In this document: one piece after another, positions 54,144 to 64,000 of the stretch | Layout of the letters: each line of letters begins with the position of its first letter | How positions within the stretch are numbered: position 1 is the first letter of the stretch | From: Ipomoea triloba | Taxonomy: Eukaryota > Streptophyta > Magnoliopsida > Solanales > Convolvulaceae | Length of the DNA: 64,000 nucleotides | Direction: 5' to 3' | Assembly (NCBI RefSeq): GCF_003576645.1 | Contig: NC_044917.1 | Coordinates: 23,577,362 to 23,641,361, forward strand | Program-made: the position numbers and the translations under genes | The notes under the pieces: generated by a model | Seen by the model: the letters and a program-made list of their open reading frames with translations, nothing else | Databases searched by the model: none | Told to the model about the DNA's origin: nothing

Positions 54144-54877
54144 CAATCGTTATACCCTGCACCACGGTGCACATAACAATGTGCACCACGTACGTAAAAC
54201 GACGTCGTTTCGGTGTTAGTGGACGCGGACGCGAATGACTCCAAGAAATTTATTATCTATAATACACATAATCATTATCTATAATACACAGAACGTTTGT
54301 CTAGAATACACAGAATGTTTGCCCATAATACACAGAATATTGACACAAAATACATAGATGTTAGTAGACGCGGACGCGGACGCGAATGACTCCAGGGAAT
54401 TCATTATCTATAATACACATAATCATTATATAGAATACACAGAACGTTTGCCTATAATACATAGAATGTTTGCCCAGAATACACAGAATATTGACACAAA
54501 ATACACAGAACTCATCCTCCTAACATTCGAATGCACAAACACATCACAACCTGTGTTAATAACATGAATACACAGAATATTGACACAAAATACACAGAAC
54601 TCATCCTCCTAAACATTCGAATGCACAAACGCATCACAACATGTGTTACTAACATGAATACACATAACGGTTGCCTAGAATACACAGAACGGTTGCCTAG
54701 AATACACAGAATGATTGCCTGGAATACATAGAATATTAACATAAATACAAAGACCGGCCGAAACGGGAAACGTGATTTCCGAACAATGGATGATTAGTTT
54801 ATAATACTTAAAACAACATCGTTTAGGTACGTGGTGCACATTGCTATGTGCACCGTGGTGCACGATATAATTTGCCC
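54144..54877. mobile_element. TIR element with compound hairpin ends and 8-bp TSD
   Basis: Left end TTATACCCTGCACCACGG then TGCACATAACAATGTGCACC; the right end mirrors this for about 70 bp. Each end is itself a nested palindrome (GTGCACCACGTAC / GTACGTGGTGCAC). Direct repeat ATAGGGAC at 54136-54143 and 54878-54885. The interior has tandem AGAATACACAGAACG.TTGCC repeats (about 54260-54740). No transposase. ORFs on both strands are repeat-derived. Confidence 0.75.
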
Positions 54878-55499
54878 ATAGGGACAGACACGTCATGAAA
54901 GATGAAACAAGATAGATAAGCCCACAACTCCACTCCCCGCGGCGGCGCAACACCACAAAAACCACCACCCTACTCGATCTTCACACCTATATATAAAGGC
55001 AAAAACTTGTGTGAGACGGGTCGGGTCACACAATTATATGGGTCAACATGTGCATATCATGTGCATTTTTATGATTATCTCTCTCTGTTTCTCATCCTAC
55101 GCTCCTCCCTGTGCTCTCAGATCACTCTCTGCATCGCACGCCTAATCCTTCATCTCGCGCGGCCTCACCATCTCCGTCAATCCCTCTCATCATTGCATCT
55201 GGCGCTCACCATCTCCGTCTCCTCCCATCTCCTCCGCCTCCATTTCCGCTACAGCCTCCAACTCTTAGTAAGTATTGCAATTTAGCCAATGAGCATTTCT
55301 GTTATTCAAATCCCTAATTCTCTACCTAGAGCTGAAATTATTTCTATCAATCTGCCCAGAGAATTTTTCCAGTGATCATCAATAAGTTTCAATTTTTAAT
55401 AAAATTTAGGATTTAGGATTTCTAACTTCCTATTTCATTACTATTTTTTTTTCCAGAAACTATTCTTAATATGGAGTCCAAAAATATCTGTTCTGATGG

Positions 55500-56815
55500 T
55501 TAAAGTGTTGACTATTCATTTGTGTTTTAAACTACTAGTTTTAGGCTATTAAGTATTAGATAGATATAATGGTTAAAATAGTATACTTGTGCAATTAAGT
55601 AGTATATTTGCTCTATAAAGTGTTGTGTTTGATGGTTAAAGTCATGATAATTCATTTGTGATATAAAGTAGTATATTTGCATTATAAAGTATTAGATTTA
55701 ATGTTTTAAGTGTTGAGTATTTATTGTTGTTATGAAGTAGTATATTTGAGCTAATCTCCCAGTTGAGTATTCATTGTTGTTCATGAATTATTTGTGAGGT
55801 TGAAATCTCCGGCAGTTAATGATGAGTCAAAGGAAAATTTGGTAAATGATGGCTCTTTAACATCAAACATTAACATTATTTTGTCCCTCTTTCACCTGTC
55901 TTTCTTTCACTTCTACTGATATGGAGTAGTTAATTTCTTCTTTGACATGCAAGTACTTTCCTTTAGTATGCGTCTGTATAGTCATATATGTTTTTTCACT
56001 TCTTGAAATGTTTGTTAAATGTACATTGATCTATTTGTGGCTATTAAATATTGTGTTTGATTGTTAAAGTATTAGATATAATGGTTAAAGTGTTGAGTGT
56101 TCATTTGTGTTTTAAAGTACTAGTTTTAGGCTATAAAGTATTAAATTTAATGGTTAAAGTGTTGAGTATTCATTTGTGTTTAAAAGTACTAGTTTTAGGC
56201 TATAAAGTATTAAATTTAATGGTTAAAGTGTTGAGTATTCATTTGTGTTTAAAAGTAGTATGTTTGTTAAATGTACATTGATCTATTTGTGGCTATTAAA
56301 TATTGTGTTTGATTGTTAAAGTATTAGATATAATGGTTAAAGTGTTGAGTGTTCATTTGTGTTTAAAAGTACTAGTTTTAGGCTATAAAGTATTAAATTT
56401 AATGGTTAAAGTGTTGAGTATTCATTTGTGTTATGAAGTACTAATGGTTAAAGTGTTGAGTATTCATTTGTGTTATGAAGTACTAGTTTTAGGCTATAAA
56501 GTATTAGGTTTAATGGTTAAAGTGTTGAGTATTATATTCATTTGTGTTTAAAAGTACAAGCTTTAGGCTATAAAGTATTAAATTTAATTTTAAAAGTACA
56601 AGCTTTAGGCTATAAAGTATTAAATTTAATGGTTAAAGTGTTGTGTACTCATTTGTATTATAAAGTACTAGTTTTAGGCTATAAATTATTAGATTTAATG
56701 TTAAAGTGTTGAATATTCATTTGTGTTATAAAGTACTAGTTTTAGGTTATAAAGTATTAAATTTAATGTTAAAGTGTTGAGTATTCATTTGTGTTTAAAA
56801 GTAGTATATTTGTGT
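55500..56815 (+). repeat. Minisatellite array 1, ~63-bp unit
   Basis: Unit GTACTAGTTTTAGGCTATAA - AGTATTAAATTTAATGGTTA - AAGTGTTGAGTATTCATTTG - TGT, repeated more than ten times, with dense copies from 56050 to 56800 and more diverged ones from 55500. A higher-order duplication repeats about 250 bp (56035-56260 and 56285-56500). ORFs through it are artefacts. Confidence 0.92.
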
Positions 56816-57809
56816 TATTAAGTGTTGATGAAAAATGCCAGTCATGCAAAAGGTCATAGTGAACATCTAGCACAGGAAACAAATGCTAAGATTTTCACAT
56901 TTGGTTCATACCGGTTGGGGATATGTACTGTACAAAGCTTGTTTTTGCTTTTGTGTTTGCTTCCTTTCTCGAGTTAACTAGCAGGAATAACTTTTGGTGG
57001 TTTTTTTTTTTAATTTTTTTTATGTAATTGGCATTTCATCATTTTCATACAAATAACTTCATTTACAATCCCAGATTCTGGTTCTAAGTTTCTTAAGTAT
57101 AGGTTTTTAGATAAATTTACTCTTTCACTAAATAAAATCAGCCTATAATAGTTGATGTTTAGAGCATGATTTATTCCATACTAATTACTAGTCCTGTTTT
57201 CAGTCCCTAAGCATCTTTAACACTTGTATTGCAGCGTTATAAATCTGGTCTACACTTCCTTGCTTATACTTGTTATTAACCTATTTGTTCAATTTGAATT
57301 GCTTATTCATTATTTGGAATTATACGAATTCAAGAGGACAGTGCATTGGATATATAATATGAGCAGGTTCTACTATCATTTTGTAGTTGTTTGAATGAAC
57401 TATGTATTTTTCTTATGAAACAATGCAATAATGTCTGAAGCTTTTGGCTACCTTTTCCAGTTTGACTTTGGGCATGTCTTTTCCACTAGTTCTTGGACAA
57501 AAGGATAGAAGTAATCTAACCCATTGATTTGATACATAAATTTCAAGTTGTGTGCTCTAAATATAGCTTGAAGATGTTTTTTTCTCCTTTCCTACTATCT
57601 TAGTCCAATGTTTTTCATGTGGAAAAAAGTATAGGTAGATCTTTGTTGTTGGAGTTAGTTTGGTTTGTACCCTTATTATACTTTCAATGGTAAACCAATA
57701 GATATAGAGGCTTTCTATTTAGTTATCAAATATATATGTGGTTGAAATCTAATGATGTTGTTGGAGGAATATCATGTTTCCCAACTTCTCTTTCATCCTT
57801 CACGTGATT
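56816..57809. other. MULE interior between arrays, no gene recognised
   Basis: AT-rich, moderately complex sequence that reads like plant intron or 3' UTR DNA (T-rich, no long ORF). It could be captured host sequence; a homology search would be needed to tell. Confidence 0.4.
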
Positions 57810-58125
57810 TAATAAAGTACTAGTTTTAGGCTATAAAGTATTAGGTTTAATGGTTAAAGTGTTGAGTATTCATTTGTGTTTTAAAATACTAGTTTTAGGC
57901 TATAAAATATTAAATTTAATGTTAAAGTGTTGATTATTCATTTGTGTTTAAAAGTAGTATATTTGTGCTATTAAGTATTGTGTTTGATGGTTAATGTGTT
58001 GAGTATTCATTTGTGTTGCAAAGTACTAGTTTTAGGCTATTACGTATTAAATTTAATGCTAAAGTGTTGACTATTTATTTGTGTTTTAAAGTACTAGTTT
58101 TAGGCTATAAAGTATTAAATTGGGT
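57810..58125 (+). repeat. Minisatellite array 2, same unit
   Basis: Four to five further copies of the 55500-56815 unit, separated from it by about 1 kb of unrelated sequence. Confidence 0.92.
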
Positions 58126-58447
58126 TCTATGTGCTTAAAGTTTTAATAAATAGAATAAACTCAAATTTGAAGATTAGATGATAAAGTGTAGAGGAACTGC
58201 TTGGAAACTTTGGACGTGAAGAACATAGGAAACGCCTAAAAATGGAGCTTAAAATTAATAAAATTGGGCTAAAAAAAGGCCCATATTTGATTGTTAAAAA
58301 AATAGCCCAAACAGAATAAATTCATAAATTAAATATGATCCAAATTATGTGACTCGACCCGTCTCACAGATTGAGGCTCACACAAGTGTTACCCATATAT
58401 AAATAAATATATCCAAAACGGAGCTGGACCTGCACAACGCTTTATTT

Positions 58448-58587
58448 TTTTTTTTTTTTTGAGTTCTAGTGACTCTATTACATTGTAGTATCTGTTCATA
58501 ATAGCTACTTTCTCAACCTACTGAACGAACCCACTCCCTTCCACATGGGAGTGTACACCGGATGCCGTTTGACCACAAGACCTTTGG
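58448..58587 (-). mobile_element. tRNA-derived SINE, copy 4 (13-bp TSD)
   Basis: Minus-strand SINE with A-box-like CTTGTGGTCAAACGGC, B box GGGTTCGTTCA, body through GAACAGATACTACAATGTAA and a poly(A) tail (poly T at 58448-58460 on the plus strand). Perfect 13-bp target duplication CAACGCTTTATTT at 58435-58447 and 58588-58600. It lies 199 bp upstream of the dnaJ8-like ATG, in antisense orientation. Confidence 0.92.
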
Positions 58588-58600
58588 CAACGCTTTATTT

Positions 58601-58786
58601 ATTTATTACTCCGTATAATTACTCCGTATAATTTATCCGTATCAGATTTGGTATTATCCTGTTCATTAACGACTTTCGCAATCTCTCTTTGACTTTGAAA
58701 GCTAAAAATCTGATCCCATCTGAGATAGAGAAAGTTTTCTGGGTTTCATTCATCTGAATCTGAGCTAAATTTGTGAAGTTTCTGCA
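58601..58786 (+). promoter_or_regulatory. Proximal promoter and 5' leader of the J-protein gene
   Basis: Region between the SINE target duplication and the ATG. It contains tandem ACTCCGTATAATT (58608 and 58621) and a C/T-rich leader (CTCTCTTTGACTTTG, then CATTCATCTGAATCTGAGC). TATAATT is the best TATA-like candidate; no transcription start can be fixed. AATCTGATC and AATCTGAGC may be chance repeats. Confidence 0.4.
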
Positions 58787-60229
58787 ATGGCTGCTGCGGT
58801 GGGAAGGATTGGAGGGGGGGTTGGGGGTTACGGTTCAGGCTCTGGCTCTGGTTCATTGGAGCGGTTGAGGAATTCTGGGAAGAAGCGCAGGAACGAGAAG
58901 GATGGGTTCAGAGTCTCCTGCGTTTCTTCCCCTTCCGTTACTGATCCCTACAAGACTCTTAGGATTCACCATGGCGCCACTGAATCTGAGGTCAAGAAAG
59001 CTTTCAGACAGCTTGCTCTTAAGGTATCTGTTTTTGTTGCACACACATTCCATTTCCCCTTGTTCATAATTCATAAAAATGGCAATTTTCTTCTAACACT
59101 TGCACACAAATTCTATTGTTGTTGCTGTCTTTTTTATTCTTCATAAAACTGTGTTCTTTTATTTTATGAGTTCTCTTTGTGTTCATAACTGCTGTATAAT
59201 GTTTCATAGATTTGTTGGAATTGGTGCTGATTATTAATAACATAAAACCAGTTTGTGTATTAATCTGTGTATGTGTGTGTCTGTTTATCCGATTTCAGTA
59301 TCACCCAGATGTGTGCAGTGGAAGTAATTGTGGGATCCAATTTCATCAGATTAATGAAGCATATGATGTATGTTTCTATCCATCTTAACCTCTCTTGTTC
59401 TTGTTATTGTATAGTACTATTTTGAAGATTATTTATGATTTTTGGAGTTAAATCTTTCACTATTTCTGATAATTTGGTTGAGAGACTGTACCCAGTAGCC
59501 AGAAAATTTTGATTGATTTCATGGATTTTGATCTTCGCATGTTCTATTAAGCTTTCACATAGATAAGGATAACCTGACATGTCTGTTTTTAATGTTTTTG
59601 GATTAATGTGCTCCATAAATCTGGAGAATTTATCCACTTCTCTATTGAATTAGAGGATCACTAGAAGTTAAGTATGCATATTTTATTCTTGCACACGGAA
59701 GGTTTAATTTCTCACCCTTGGCCCCACACCCCGACCCTATAGGATAGTGGAGAGGTAAATCATGGTGACATAGTCACCTACCCATTAGGTGGAAGGGCCA
59801 ATGCTTGGCTCTCACAACGAGCCCACTAGATTACGTGTAACTTCTACATTACGGCTGTGATCCTGTCTGCATACTATCCAGTCTGCATCTTGTGTATATG
59901 CTTGGCTCTCAAAGACTTATATGTCATCTGCATACTATCCAGTCTGCATCTTGTGTATATGCCATTGGTCTAGAGGAGCAATAAACTAAAGATCTTACAT
60001 TCTGGACTAAAACTTAGCTTGTGAGGCTACATTTGTGCAGATAGTTATGAGTCATTTGAGAGGCGAGGCGAGGTTGCCACAGAACGAGATGTACAAGCAA
60101 TATGATGAGGCAGGGAGAGATGAGCAGATGGGAGGGATGTACGACCCCGATGATCTCTGGGAAGAATGGATGGGGTGGGAAGGAGCCGGGATTCGCGACT
60201 ACACTTCCCATATCAACCCTTACATCTGA
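58787..60229 (+). CDS. DJC/J8: Chloroplast J-domain protein, DnaJ8/AtJ8-like (3 exons)
   Basis: Exons 58787-59023, 59299-59367 and 60041-60229 (GT-AG introns, both phase 0) give 164 residues, about the length of Arabidopsis AtJ8. Residues 1-48 are Ala/Gly/Ser-rich then basic, a likely plastid transit peptide with possible cleavage near VSC-VSS. The J domain covers about 53-109: [20 protein letters not shown] (helices I-II), the HPD motif at 81-83 that stimulates the HSP70 ATPase, and QINEAYD (helix III). The tail is acidic and Trp-rich ([18 protein letters not shown]). There is no Gly/Phe or zinc-finger region, so it is a class III J protein. In the family, AtJ8 is a stromal co-chaperone affecting photosynthetic carbon fixation. 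All splice sites and motifs are intact. The start is the first Met in good context with nothing coding upstream. Confidence 0.95.
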
Positions 60230-60425
60230 ATCTGCAAGACTTTGATCCACCTTTCTTGTGGCCAAAGCCCACCAGCTGGGAAACAGGTGGTTGAGGTTCC
60301 TGTACAGAATGAAGTAGTCTCAGGAGTTTAGTTTTTCTGATATGAGAAGTTGTAGACTCTCTTTTCCCCACTGTAAATACCATTATTAACTATGATATTC
60401 AATCAAAATGAATAAGTTTCATCTT
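60230..60425 (+). other. 3' UTR of the J-protein gene
   Basis: From the TGA at 60227-60229 through sequence with AATCAAAATGAATAAGTTTC at about 60401-60420, which may serve as a plant near-upstream polyadenylation element. The exact end is unknown. Confidence 0.5.
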
Positions 60426-60429
60426 CTTG

Positions 60430-60912
60430 GTTAAATCTTTAGTCTTTTGACTTTTGAGTGCCATTTTGGTGTTATGGTGGTTATGGCTGTGTCACAGAGT
60501 AGGTTTATTTTGAACTCATGCGGGCATGCCATAACATACATGCATATAACCAATTGATACGTGATGATATATTGATATCCAGGCCTATTGGAGTAGCAGT
60601 GTACCACAACTTCACCTCATTTTGCCCAAATAGCCTCCACAAAGCTTTACACCAAAATTTCCGGCGATCTTCTTCACATAGTTTATTGAAAAAAAGGGGA
60701 TCAAGAGATAGAAAACAAAATAAACGGTACAGTTACAAAATTATTCTTGTACAGTGCTACTTAGTGAATCCGATATTATCATTCTATTTTGTTCGCACTT
60801 GCTACACTTAAACACCTATCATTTTTCAGTATCACGAGACATACACAAAAGAGTTGATCCTTTCGCATCCCTACCTAAAGCCATCATCAATAGAGGCTAC
60901 AAGCCTACAACC
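60430..60912. other. No gene recognised
   Basis: Intergenic sequence between the J-protein gene and the LTR; a 97-aa plus-strand ORF lacks any recognisable feature. Confidence 0.45.
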
Positions 60913-61352
60913 TGTGATGAATATGATAAGCTGTAGCAAAAAGGGCACTCGCAGAACGTAGAAAACATCAACTTCGAGAAGTTCGAGAGGTTCGAGAGGT
61001 GAAGGGGAATCTGTGAAACCTTCGAGAGATGGCGATGGAACGGTGTCGTTTTAGCTGGTGACCATTATCATTAAATCAAACGGTGTTGTTTGAAGCTAAG
61101 CCGTTGAAGCAGTGATCCGACGACGTCGTTTGGTCTTGTCAGCTGCAAATCCGTTGTACATCGCAAAATCCGGAATCTGTTAGAAGGGTTTTTCTTAGCT
61201 GTAGCATGAGATTTCTTTTTATACAACTTGTACTATTCCATTAAGGATTATGCTGAATTTTGTTAATGAAATTACTCTCTTTCTTCTCTCAATTTCTCCC
61301 CTTTCTTCTCTGTTTCTTCTCACCCTTTCTACAAAACCCTAAGTCTGTGACA
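60913..61352 (+). mobile_element. LTR of a Ty3/gypsy element (tRNA-iMet primed)
   Basis: Ends GTCTGTGACA at 61352, two bases before the primer-binding site. Start taken at TGTGATGAATATG (60913), uncertain. It contains three CGGTGTCGTTT/CGACGTCGTTT motifs, TTTTTATACAACTTGTAC (TATA-like, about 61215) and a C/T-rich leader (61274-61330). Confidence 0.65.
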
Positions 61353-61354
61353 TT

Positions 61355-61367
61355 TGGTATTAGAGCC
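61355..61367 (+). other. Primer-binding site (initiator tRNA-Met type)
   Basis: TGGTATTAGAGCC, one change from the TGGTATCAGAGC site complementary to plant initiator tRNA-Met; 3 bp before the gag ATG at 61371. Confidence 0.85.
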
Positions 61368-61370
61368 CTC

Positions 61371-62820
61371 ATGGCCACCATTGACGAACGCTTGGCTATA
61401 CTAGAAGCTCAAGTGCTGGAAATGGGTAACAAGCAAGCTAGCTACCAGCCAGCAAAGCATGGAGGATTCAGTCCATGAGCTCAAAGGCAAAATGAGATTA
61501 TGGAGTTGTTGAGGCTTAACAGACCTTCTCCACCTGTCATGGAACCATCCTCAGTACAGAGTAGAGCCCACACACACCCTCTCACTCCTGAGGGAAGGGG
61601 GTTCTGTACCACTGAGAAGGCCTGGCAAGGAACCTGTTGAGGAGGAACACCCTGGGGTCCATGATGTTGTTGATGATGATGAGGGCCATGGGGAAAACAT
61701 TCCTGCCTTTCCTGTCGGTTCGAGAGGTGACGGCAGAGGTTGGGCTCCTAGGAGGGCCAACCTAGATGCTAGGCAGTTCAACCCTAACCAAGGAAGAGGA
61801 GATCAGCTTGTGAGGTATAAACAAGAGTTCCCTCTCTTTGACTATGAACACCCTAGGTTGTGGATAACAAGATGTGAAAGATTCTTTTTACTTGCTAGAA
61901 TCCCTAGGGATGAAATGTTGAATGTGTTGTGTGTTAACTTGAGTGGTTTGAAGGGTATCTAAATGGATTGAGAGTGGGATTTCAGTGGCTAGATTTTGCA
62001 AGGGCTGTGTGCAAAAGATTTTGTGAAAATAATGTTGATGCCATGGAAGATTTTTCAAATTTTAAACAATGGGGTAATGTTGTGGACTTTGCTGATAAGT
62101 TTGAAGAATATAGATGACTGCTATTGCAAGTTTACCCCTACCTGACTGAGCAATACTTTGTAGACAGTTTTATAGTGAGATTGAAGCAATAGATTAGGTG
62201 TTTTGTAAGAACATCTAGACCTGGAAATTTGGAAGATGCAATATGGCTTGCTAGACAGTATGAGAAGGGTTTAAGGGCAAGTGATTTTTAGAAACCAAGC
62301 TCCACTGAAAAGCCTTCCACCCTTGTCCCAAGATACCAACAACCCAAAACTTACCCTCCTAGAACCCTTGAGCCTTCTAAACCCTAAAACAATCTAAACC
62401 TACCCAAAACTACAGCCTAAAATAGATTCAAAAGCCAGCTCAAGGAGCAGAACAAGTGTTTCAGGTGCTTTGAACCTTGGAGCCCTGGCCACAAGTGTAA
62501 GGGTCCAACCTTCAACATTATTGAAGGGACTGAAACCAAGGATCATGAAGAGGGAATCCATGAGGACCTATTGGAGGGACTGGAAGCTGAAAATGAGGTG
62601 AAAACAGAAGAAATAGAAGTGACTCTATGTGCTATTATTGGTGGTGAAGGAATGAACACCATCAAACTGATTGGAACTATTAGCAAGCAGACAATCACCA
62701 TCTTAGTGGACAGTGGGAGCACACATAGTTTCATTGACCCTAAGTTGCTTATCCAGATGAGGATTACACCTGAAAAGGCTAATTCTCTTGTGGTGACAGT
62801 AGTTAATGGAACTGACATTG
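61371..62820 (+). pseudogene. Ty3/gypsy gag and protease, decayed
   Basis: Starts ATG...TIDERLAILEAQVLEMGN (coiled coil). A TGA at 61477 and further stops and frameshifts follow. Gag core: HPRLWITRCERFFLLARIPR, WLDFARAVCKRFCENN, FSNFKQWGNVVDFADKFEEY, YFVDSFIVRLKQ. Zinc knuckle CFRCFEPWSPGHKCK near 62456 (C, C, H, C present). Protease: the 62571-62820 ORF with TITILVDSGSTHSFIDPKLL (DSG active site). The order Gag-knuckle-DSGSTHSFID and the iMet site fit a chromovirus-type gypsy element. It is cut at about 62821 by the next LTR, so pol is missing. Confidence 0.88.
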
Positions 62821-62821
62821 C

Positions 62822-64000
62822 TGTTTTGCGTAGGGTTGGAGTGTCAAAAGATATTTGTATGATAAAACGAAAAGTCTGTGACTCCCCGAGTGTCGGTCTC
62901 GAAGGAGGGACGTGGAGGTGTGTCAAACATTCGGGAGCTTACTTGATTGGATCATGCATAGGATTCGAGTGTGGTGAAGGATGATTTGTGAGTGAGAGTG
63001 GTTCATTGATTGGTTTGAGAGCAAGAGAGTAGTAAGTAAAAGTGATTTTGTGAATATGTAAAAGGGGTAGGGATTGGATAGTGTTCATGAATATTGTATA
63101 GTGGAGTGTCTAAGGTCATGGATTAGGATTGCTAGGATATTGTCTATTCAAGAGTGTGTTGTCTTAGCCCTTTTCCACCTTGTGTACTAAGGCTTCTTTG
63201 ACTTAGGAGTGCCTTCAAGCATCCAAAGTTCTAAGAGGAATTTTATCAAACACTTAAGCTACACACTATCCTACTATTCTTAAGAAGTCCATAGGAACTT
63301 TGATTGTGTAAAGCTTCAAATCCTAACTCTAATCAAAGACATGAAAGAGTCAAGAGCTCAATCTCTCATCTGGATTGGCCAAATCCAAACAAGATCTCAT
63401 CAAAACAACAATCAAAAGACAAGAATAGATAATCCATCAACACAAACTCATAGATCCAAGATATAGAGATAAGATCATCACACAAACAATATTCAATCAC
63501 AGAATCCAAATCCCTAGACTAAATTAGCTACTCATAATATGAAATGCAAGCAAAAGCTAATTTAATCCAAGAACAAGATAGCTAAAATTATAGAAATGAA
63601 ATAGAGATCACCTAAAGAGAAGAAGATCTTCAATCCAAGCTTGTTGTCTTCTACAATGGAGAATGTTCTAATCTAAAAACTAAGAAAAAATGGAAAAATT
63701 CTCCAAAGAAAAACTAAGAAAAGGAAAACTAAAATTCTGGAATCCCCCTTCTGAAAATTCATCAAAGGGGTTTAAATAGTCTCCGAAATGACAACCCTAG
63801 CTGAAATTCGCGCATCACCATCTCCACGCCTCTCACACGCGTGTGAGCGTGCGTGGGAAGCTTCTGGAAAGTTTTCACGCCTGCTCACACGCGTGTGGCC
63901 TTCCAGTTTGGTCCTCCGGGGCTCCGCTCTTGCCTGGTTTGCTCTTTAAGCTCAACTTTTGGTCCTATTTGCTCCCGGGGCTCCTGTTTTACTTCTTTTA
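62822..64000 (-). mobile_element. LARD-family LTR (runs off the window)
   Basis: Read on the minus strand it contains CCGGGAGCAAATAGGAC, AGAGCAAACCAGGCAAGAGC, GGAGCCCCGGAGGACC (all matching 36800-36870), a palindrome cassette (63823-63900), TATTTAAA at 63771-63778, a leader, and ACACTCGGGGAGTCACAGAC near 62880, as in other family LTRs. The 3' end is taken at 62822 (TGTTTTGCG on the plus strand). Its 5' end and the rest of the element are beyond 64000. Confidence 0.8.
63823..63900. repeat. GC-rich palindrome cassette, window-end LTR
   Basis: CTCACACGCGTGTGAG is a perfect 16-bp palindrome; a second CACACGCGTGTG lies 46 bp away, and CACGCCT/GCGTG motifs bracket them. It shares the CACACGCGTGTG core with LARD1. 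Confidence 0.88.

Larger units (their letters stand above)
54998..58394. mobile_element. Non-autonomous MULE-like element (3.4 kb, 9-bp TSD)
   Basis: Perfect 9-bp direct repeat ATATATAAA at 54989-54997 and 58395-58403, the duplication length of Mutator-like elements. Left TIR GGCAAAAACTTGTGTGAG; right TIR reverse complemented GGGTAACACTTGTGTGAG, both followed by GACGGGTCG.GTCACA (the right one after an 11-bp insertion). The interior starts with a CT-rich stretch (55076-55268) ending at a consensus splice donor GTAAGTATTG, then long AT-rich sequence and a minisatellite. No transposase is visible. Confidence 0.82.

Noticed and set aside
55007..55317. Ser/Leu/His-rich ORFs of 92 and 68 residues
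   Set aside because: The sequence looks like a C/T-rich untranslated leader followed by a splice donor; no conserved protein features seen.
56051..56551. Hydrophobic repeated ORFs (MVKVLSIHLC-type)
   Set aside because: Direct translation of the 63-bp minisatellite; different frames give equally repetitive peptides.
60518..60936. Small ORFs downstream of the J-protein gene
   Set aside because: No start context, domain or composition suggesting coding.

Overview
This is a plant nuclear window, almost certainly from a eudicot. It is AT-rich and packed with plant-type transposons: Helitrons, Tourist and Stowaway MITEs, MULEs, tRNA-derived SINEs, Copia and Ty3/gypsy elements. It contains one recognisable host gene, with plant GT-AG introns and a chloroplast transit-type N-terminus. 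An asterid of the Solanales or Convolvulaceae type is possible, but that is only an impression. Three assembly gaps are visible: single Ns at 3456 and 11113, and 161 Ns at 44972-45132.

Layout. 1-4110: a hAT MITE, then a roughly 1 kb block duplicated in tandem; copy 1 carries a private insertion with a SINE and copy 2 carries a Tourist-like MITE. 4827-7590: a minus-strand LARD-type retrotransposon end (LTR plus an acidic gag-like ORF without pol). 8123-12893: a 4.8 kb minus-strand Helitron inserted in a LINE-like poly(A) sequence; a SINE sits inside the Helitron. 13-27 kb: no genes; stacked MITEs, foldback elements, minisatellites, (TA)n tracts and a second Helitron placed inside a (TA)n tract. 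27.5-29.4 kb: a broken Copia pol (minus). 29402-37982: a LARD-like LTR retrotransposon (plus) whose gag-like ORF is split by a solo LTR with a perfect 5-bp target duplication. 37983-43040: a decayed Ty3/gypsy element resembling the Tat lineage (minus). 44.5-51 kb: a mosaic of dead DNA-transposon genes (PIF/Harbinger, FAR1/FRS-type MULE, mudrA N-terminus, GRF-type zinc finger). 51.4-54.9 kb: TIR elements, one with a nested solo LTR. 54998-58394: a 3.4 kb MULE-like element with a 9-bp target duplication and a long minisatellite. 58787-60229: the three-exon gene for a 164-residue plastid J-domain protein like DnaJ8/AtJ8. 60.9-64 kb: a decayed gypsy LTR-gag-protease joined to another LARD-family LTR.

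The one intact gene probably encodes a small stromal HSP40 co-chaperone. Its upstream region is built from transposons: a SINE ends 199 bp before the ATG and the MULE ends 392 bp before it.

The most unusual theme is a recurring structure: short GC-rich inverted-repeat clusters (palindrome cassettes) embedded in otherwise AT-rich elements of unrelated classes. Two MITEs of one family share their ends but carry unrelated cassettes. In the LARD LTRs the cassette lies just upstream of a TATTTAAA promoter box or a weaker equivalent.
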